From NCBI GenBank assembly GCA_003427395.1, contig BFEA01000282.1:1177716-1201564 (forward strand): a stretch of DNA of 23,849 nt. Direction: 5' to 3'. Position 1 is the stretch's first letter. Each line of letters starts with the position of its first letter. Below the pieces are notes generated by a model. The model worked only from the letters and a program-made list of their open reading frames with translations, did no database searches and had not been told where the DNA came from. Below are positions 18,621 to 23,849 of this stretch, in pieces. This stretch comes from Chara braunii (lineage: Eukaryota > Streptophyta > Charophyceae > Charales > Characeae). A program made the position numbers and the translations under genes.

Positions 18621-20335
18621 GTCTCATCCAACTCAGTGTCCTCATAAACAAAGGACCCTGATGATGCAACTCCACAAAAAGAACCAGCGAGAGAATGTGA
18701 TTTCATCTTCATCAAAAGGTGAATCAACACTGGTGGAAGGAGCTGCTACTCCCGCCTCTCTCTGCTCTAGTTTTTTGAACTAGAGCTGCCTGCAGACCTG
18801 TGAGGCGTGTTGGGACAGTCCTTCAGGAATTGGTCCCCTTTGCATCTCAGGCTGACACCACTGTCCTTCCTCTTCCTCCAAACTCCCTCCTGGATCCCGA
18901 GTGCATGCCAGTGGAAGGTGGAAGGATCGAGGGGGTCAGCTGGCCAGCGGACGTTGCGTGGTAATGGAACTCTCTGGGCACCAGGGGAAGAGGCACGTCC
19001 CTTACCTTTCCCCTTGCTGTTGGTTGGTGCTTTCTGGGTCGGGGCTTTGCCCTTAGTCAGGCCCATCAAAGCATCAGCCAGGGCAAGAACAACACAATCT
19101 GCAGCAGATGAGGAAGCATTCCTAGATGGATCGGTCCCACCCTGGGATGCTGCATCATCATCAGAACTGGAAGCTACAGCAACAAATAGGGCGCCCTTCC
19201 TCCTTCTTCGCCCCTTTGAGGAGGGTCCCTTCCTTCCTTCTGAAGGTGCTTCCTGAACATGGAGTTTGGACTCCAAGTCCAGGGCTGCTCTGCCAAAGGA
19301 CCGCCAGTCCTTGTGGCCTTGAGAGAATAGAGCAAGCTGGTATTGCTCAGGCGCTGCGCTCAAGAAATGAATGAGCAGATCTTGCTCACTCATCTCCAAC
19401 CCAGGAGTCGATGTCAGACTCTCAAAGGTGAAATAGAGTTTAGACAAGGAGCCATCAAATTTCTTTTGGCCCAAGTGCAGAATTTATCTGTTGCTTACCT
19501 GACCTGCTCCTTGTCTGCAAACCTATCTTGCAGAGCCTGCAGAAAACCAGCCACCCCCAGCCTCTGCGCCCAATCAGCCATCTCCATCCCCTGCTTGCTA
19601 GAGGTGGAGTTGCACCATTTCAGTGCAGTCCTCTCTAGACGAGCCAGGATGACACTCACCTTCACATCCTCATCACATTTGAACCCACTCAGGTAGGTTC
19701 GCTGTGCAGTGACCCAATCTGCAACATCCACCTTTGGGTCCTCACCAGAGAACATAGGTGAAGGAATCAGCTTGGGCCGCTACATGTCAAATGGAGCTGG
19801 GGGCTGTGAAGCTTCTGTTGACTTGGGTGTATAGGGAGGGGATGCATGTCTGGATTCTGGGGATGGCTGAGGTCTCACTTGAGAGGGCCCAGGAGGTGTA
19901 GGAACAGTCAGGGTTGGTGGGATCAGAAGATGGACGAAGAGATGATCAAGTTTGGAAGAGATGTCTTTCAACTCTTTTGTACGCTCTACCATACTCTCTT
20001 CCAGGCAGGTGAGCCTGGCATCCTAGTTAGTAAAATAGGACTGATGTTTCATCCTGCAAGAGAATGAATTCAACAATGTCCTTATTGTACTGGCTGGAGT
20101 TGCCTCTCACCCTGACCTTCTCTACATCTGCTGCGAGTTCCCGCCTCCAAGTCTCGTTCCTGGCAGCCTCCTTCTTGCGTTTTAACTCATCCTTTAGAGC
20201 CTCAACTGCCTCTGCCTGTTGGCGGAGTTTTTCCTCCTCAGCACGCAATTCAGCCTCTAAAGGGTCGAGAGGAATTTGAGGCTTCTCCTCAGAGGCTTCA
20301 CCCTTCTCTGCCCCATACATTTTGATTTTTCCCAC
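18621..20335 (-). pseudogene. gag: gag pseudogene of element C
   Basis: Four main segments. 20335-20027 is a Glu/Lys-rich coiled coil (LEAELRAEEEKLRQQAEAVEALKDELKRKKE) ending at a TAG. 19992-19780 is a Pro-rich linker, then a TAG within the same frame. 19755-19495 is the capsid-like core (MFSGEDPKVDVADWVTAQRTYLSG, ALKWCNST). 19474-18767, after a frameshift in about 19480-19495, has KKFDGSLSKLYFTFESL, LIHFLSAAPEQYQ, a Lys/Arg/Ser-rich linker, RNVRWPADPLDPSTFHWHALG and a degenerate zinc knuckle (SLRCKGDQFLKDCP, with Cys and His missing). An acidic tail (SPFDEDEITFS, YEDTELDETWEEDES) follows in another frame to about 18600. I find no strong relation to A/B gag beyond general layout. Confidence 0.85.
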
Positions 20336-21766
20336 AATTCAGATAAATAAAATAAAACAATTAACCAGAAGATAGAGATGGAAGTAACAGGAATTAAGTT
20401 TTCTCTGCAGTACTCACTCAATTGTTGCCAATTGGCTGGAGAGATAAATAAGTTAATCTGAGCAAGTGAGTGCTGCAAAACTCAATTTCACGATTTTCCA
20501 TTCCCTGCACTGACACATCAATTGCATGCAATTACCTAAAATCCTGTATCAATAACTATCAGGATGTAGTCTTGGACTGATTAGTATTGATTAGTAATTA
20601 GATAGAGTGACTATACATGACTGACAGGTACCTACTGATGACCAAGATGCAACGATCTGCAGGGTATGCTAGTTTTAGATTCTACCCTACTGACTTCCAC
20701 TGGATGACCCTATATGCCATACCCAGGGTATGGTGAATTACAGATTACATTGTGACTGACTCAGAACATCAAATTTGACAGTGCGATTTCAGACACAGAC
20801 TGTATACTGAATTGCGATTTACCAGGGACTGACATAATTGAATTCTGACGGACAAAACCTAAGTTAATGACAAACCCTGGTCCAGCCAAACTTCAACTAT
20901 GGCAGCGCAGAATTCAAGTTATCAATATTACTGACAACAGAGACAACCCAATTCACAGTACAGGGTGAATCGCAACACTGTAAGGCAGTCACAGATGAAA
21001 GTTGAGTCAGGAAGAAGGTCAAACAGGGTTAGTAGAAGTCAAAGAAGATAGGTAGGGGAAATTGGCTATGGCTGTCATGCGGTCTGAATTTTGATTTTCA
21101 ATTGTCAACTGATTGACAAACCAAATTTCGTTAAATTAAAAATAGCCCCAGAATCGCCACACAAAGTAGAGTAAGGACCACACTTACTTCAGGGATATTT
21201 CTGAAGAGGATGAGTGTAACCCTGGCTATGGCTGTCTGCTCAGACCCATCTCGCTAGTTTCATCTCGTGATGATTCTCAGTGTTCCCACGTACCAAACTT
21301 TTTGTAACTTGGTAATTCAATAATACTCCCTGGGGTGCTTCACCATCCACTGACAGATACACTGAATTCGGACTCCCAGATGTCGAAAACTGAGAAACTC
21401 AATGCAGCGTCAATTTAACTTGTACAGTGCTGCTTGGAAATTGGAGATCCTGACCCAATTCCAAATTTGCAACACTCTGGGATCACTTCCTTGCTAATCG
21501 CCAGTTTCCAGATGAGTCACCAAGCTAAAAATAGCCTCCTCAGAGCCTCCCAGGCCTCTAAGCATCAATCGCCACTCACTCCTGCACAACCCTAAGCAGG
21601 AGTGTGTCACCCTCTGTCCAATTCTTCTCGGCACACACTCACCACCACCACCCGTACTGTCGCCAACCCTGAAGATGATAAATCGCCATGAAACCCAACT
21701 CCAGTATCTCGCCAGATGATGGTGATTGCTCCAACTCATCAATGGCACCACTGTCTGGATCCAATT
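20336..21766 (-). other. element C untranslated leader
   Basis: About 1.4 kb between the PBS and gag on the - strand, AT-richer than its surroundings. No recognisable gene, tRNA or strong repeat is seen in it. Confidence 0.6.
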
Positions 21767-21778
21767 GCTCTGATACCA
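21767..21778 (-). other. primer binding site (initiator tRNA-Met) of element C
   Basis: The - strand reads TGGTATCAGAGC, the exact plant-type complement of the initiator tRNA-Met 3' end, seven bases inside the 5' LTR. Confidence 0.95.
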
Positions 21779-21785
21779 ACTGTTA

Positions 21786-23025
21786 TGAACCTGGTTGTTT
21801 GTTGTCAAATGACCAACACTCGCACACATAGACTTCCAAGTATGCCCATACATACACAGAAGGAAGGGGAGAGGGTGGGAGTATCACACCGCACAGGGAG
21901 AGATAAACACAGCGGAAGACTTGACCATGCGATATGATAGAGAACACTGAAAGTGAACTTCGCTCCACGGAATGCTCACAACCAGTCACAAAGGAAAGTC
22001 GAGTAGATCACATCCAAGAAACAATGAAGCAATGATAGTCCAAACCCAGTATCAACATTGTTTATTAAACTCAGAGTCTCGAATTGCCAGAATAACCCCA
22101 GAACTATGGTGCGCTGCTCAGAAATGAGCAGCACTTCACTCCCCACACCCTGAGTAACCGCCAAATCAGCCCCTGAAACAACCAGCGCCACCCAGATACT
22201 ACTCCCAGAGGGAAGCGCCACCCTGAAACAGGCCTTTGTGTCCAAGCGCTTCTCAGAGGATGAAGAAGAAGTCCAGCGTCACAGTGTCTGATGATGATGA
22301 AGTGCCGGATGACTTCCCGGGTGGAAGTCTGCAGCAACGCCACCTCTCTTGACAAGATGATCTCCGAGGAAGAAGCTGCAGCTATGGCTGCAGCGCCACA
22401 CACCCTGTAACCCCACTCCTGAGGAGGGTTCAGCAGGGCACCAACTTCTCCTGCCTTCAGCAGACTTCAGATAGCTCGGACCTCTGGCAGCCCCGTCTAC
22501 TGTTAGAGTACAGCGTCAGTCCCAGCTATGGCTGACACTCCGCAGGTCGAGCTATGGTCGTCTTCTCCAACGTTGAAGCTGTCACCACCTCCAGTTCATG
22601 CGTTGTGCAGCAGCGATGTACCTGGTACCGACTGCCAAAAGCCCCAAACCGATTGCCTCATCCCATCTATAACCTACACTAGCCTAGACACGACCTAGAC
22701 CGGACTGACTGGACCGACCGGTACTGTTTCAGTTTTGGCCTCTTGGCCTCTACCTACTCGGCTATAGGCTATAGGACCGTCTATTAGGGCCTGTCTGTTC
22801 TAAGGGTAGCCCGTGCCTGCTATTCGCAGTTAGGGTAGCTGTAGGCAATTTCAGTTAGTACGGGCCTGTGTTTTCCCGAATTTACAGAGATGTCCCTCCA
22901 GAATTTCCCTACAGGTAGGTCTCTCGGTTAGAGCCCTCAACCAAACAAAATTACGAATCTATCCTACCTACAGTACAGCCTCGACGAGAGAGGCTACAGG
23001 CCATTGGAACCAGCAAGTAATTGCA
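21786..23025 (-). repeat. 5' LTR of element C
   Basis: 1240 bp, paired with 13924-15181. It carries the same AATAAA (22061-22066) and hairpin (22111-22134). It begins TGCAAT (element sense) and ends GTTCA before the PBS. No clear TATA box was recognised in the transcript sense. Confidence 0.93.
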
Positions 23026-23126
23026 GTCGACATCTGCATGTACTTCGGCTGCAGCTGCTGATGTCATGTGGCATACTGCGCAGCCACACGGGCCTGCAGG
23101 GCCCGACCAGCGTTCTCAACCTAAAT

Positions 23127-23322
23127 GCCTGAAAACAAGGGCCTACAGGCCCTGTGTCGTTTTCAGCCTAAAAGCCTGAAAACAAGAGCTTACAGGCCTT
23201 GTGTCGTTTCAGCCTGAAAGCCTGAAAACGAGGGCCTATAGGCCCTATGTCGTTTCAGCCTAAAACAGGGCGTTCCAGGCCTTGAGTCGTTCAGCCTGAA
23301 ACGGAGGGCCATTTTCAGGCCC
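23127..23322. repeat. tandem array of hairpin-forming 45-47-bp units
   Basis: GCCTGAAAAC starts units at 23127, 23174 and 23220. Degenerate, shorter units follow from 23258 and 23294. In each good unit an inner inverted repeat (GGGCCTACAGGCCC in unit 1, the perfect palindrome GGGCCTATAGGCCC in unit 3) sits between outer arms CTGAAAAC and GTTTTCAG or GTTTCAG. A unit can therefore fold into a nested hairpin. The 23026-23126 stretch before it shows one more GGCC palindrome (GGGCCTGCAGGGCCC) and no gene. Confidence 0.85.
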
Positions 23323-23469
23323 TCATAAGATCGACCTGCCCTGAAACTTAGGCACCAGACCAGGGTTTTAGCACAGGCCATTTTTGCCCTGTTTTCAAGA
23401 CAACCCTTGGTTGAACTTCAACGCCAGGGTCTGGCACGTTTTGGCATTGGCAAGAGCAGCCTCCTGGAT

Positions 23470-23495
23470 GGGCCAGCACTATATAAGACTGGCCC
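23470..23495 (+). promoter_or_regulatory. candidate core promoter: TATA box inside an inverted repeat
   Basis: TATATAAG at 23480-23487 is a strong TATA box. It sits between exact inverted arms GGGCCAG (23470-23476) and CTGGCCC (23489-23495). The left arm preceded by T gives TGGGCC, the site II (TCP-type) motif common in plant promoters. A start around 23510-23520 would be expected. Downstream lie a 12-bp palindrome (GTTCCTAGGAAC, 23526-23537) and a CACGTG G-box core (23551-23556). It could serve a host gene or another LTR element that continues past the window. Confidence 0.5.
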
Positions 23496-23689
23496 GTCGT
23501 ACAGACTGCAGACAGTCACGAGGTAGTTCCTAGGAACTTCCCAGGCACTTCACGTGCAGGAGGCAGGAGGCAGTCTTCAGTATTCGGCAGCAGCACTCCG
23601 GAGGAGCGCTGCAGTAGTAGTAGTAGTGTTAGCAGTAGGCTTCAACGCTGGGCGCTATTAGGAGCTAGAGTAGTAGTGGAGAGAGAGAA

Positions 23690-23759
23690 ATGGTTGGCCG
23701 AGGCCAGGGAGCTCCAGCTCCATCTTCGATGTACCTGCAACAAGGCGCCACCTTCACAG
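23690..23759 (+). CDS. candidate first coding exon of a gene running off the window
   Basis: The first ATG after a cluster of GAGAG (GAGAGAGAAATGG context, A at -3, G at +4) opens MVGRGQGAPAPSSMYLQQG and then ATFT. Unspliced, a TAG follows after 24 codons, but ACAG|GTTAGT at 23756-23765 is a good splice donor, so a 70-nt first exon is plausible. It lies about 200 bases downstream of the TATA box. I do not recognise the product. It may equally be the start of another retroelement's gag, or chance. Confidence 0.3.
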
Positions 23760-23770
23760 GTTAGTACCAG

Positions 23771-23836
23771 ACTGAGAGAGAGAGAGTTCTTCTTCTTCCT
23801 CTTCTAAGTCCATCTCCTCCTCCCCCTCTCACTACC
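23771..23836. repeat. (GA)n followed by polypyrimidine tract
   Basis: A short GA run is followed by TTCTTCTTCTTCCTCTTCTA and CTCCTCCTCCCCCTCTC. If 23760 is a splice donor this is intronic. It is the complement-strand counterpart in style of the polypurine DNA at 1-455. Confidence 0.75.
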
Positions 23837-23849
23837 TAACTTCTCAGTA

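Larger units (their letters stand above)
13924..23025 (-). mobile_element. Element C: full-length but degenerate Ty3/gypsy chromovirus-like retrotransposon
   Basis: Read on the - strand: 5' LTR (23025-21786), PBS (21778-21767), leader, gag (20335 to about 18770), protease, RT, RNase H, integrase, chromodomain (to 15215), polypurine tract (15196-15182) and 3' LTR (15181-13924). Both LTRs begin TG and end CA. It is about 9.1 kb and belongs to a different family from A and B: gag is unrelated by eye and the LTRs are longer. Gag and pol carry several frameshifts and stops. No 5-bp target duplication is visible (TGGTA left, GTCGA right). Confidence 0.92.

Noticed and set aside
1-23849. tRNA, rRNA or small RNA genes
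   Set aside because: I looked for tRNA-like arms and box A/B motifs near the PBS and flanks and found none beyond the PBS complements themselves.

Overview
The window looks like intergenic, transposon-filled DNA from a green-lineage eukaryote. It holds no bacterial-type genes or operons. It is packed with Ty3/gypsy LTR retrotransposons, and the primer binding sites match the 3' end of a plant-type initiator tRNA-Met. All three elements end pol with a chromodomain-like module, as chromoviruses do. The Ala/Gln/Arg-rich gag leaders and the heavy element load remind me of charophyte algae such as Chara. That attribution is inference, not proof.

Layout. (1) Positions 1-1027 are low-complexity GGA-type polypurine DNA, a (GA)n microsatellite and a GC-rich stretch without a convincing gene. 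(2) Positions 1028-7502 are element A on the + strand. It has a 22-bp LTR remnant, a PBS, a 1.2-kb leader, a broken gag, a pol that has lost protease and most of RT, RNase H, a largely open integrase, half a chromodomain and a 371-bp 3' LTR. (3) Positions 7503-13923 are element B on the + strand, of the same family as A. B has no PBS and no 5' LTR of its own; it directly follows A's 3' LTR, so A and B form an A-LTR-B tandem. B keeps a long gag N-terminus, an intact zinc knuckle, protease, RT, RNase H, a deleted integrase and a complete chromodomain. All of these are split by frameshifts, stops, deletions and local tandem duplications. Its 3' LTR is cut at about 13923. (4) Positions 13924-23025 are element C on the - strand, a different chromovirus-like family. 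It has two LTRs of about 1.25 kb, a canonical PBS and PPT, and gag and pol broken by several frameshifts and stops. It appears to be inserted in the 3' LTR of B. (5) Positions 23026-23849 are the non-element right flank. It carries a tandem array of hairpin-forming units, then a TATA box inside a GGGCCAG/CTGGCCC inverted repeat, a candidate 5' UTR, a short ATG exon ending at a good splice donor, and polypyrimidine tracts.

None of the three elements looks autonomous. The most promising non-transposon signal is the right flank, which may be the start of a host gene or another element running out of the window. The most interesting transposon biology is the tandem shared LTR, the burst of tandem duplications in B around protease-RT, the conserved LTR hairpin in C and a possible spliced leader in A.
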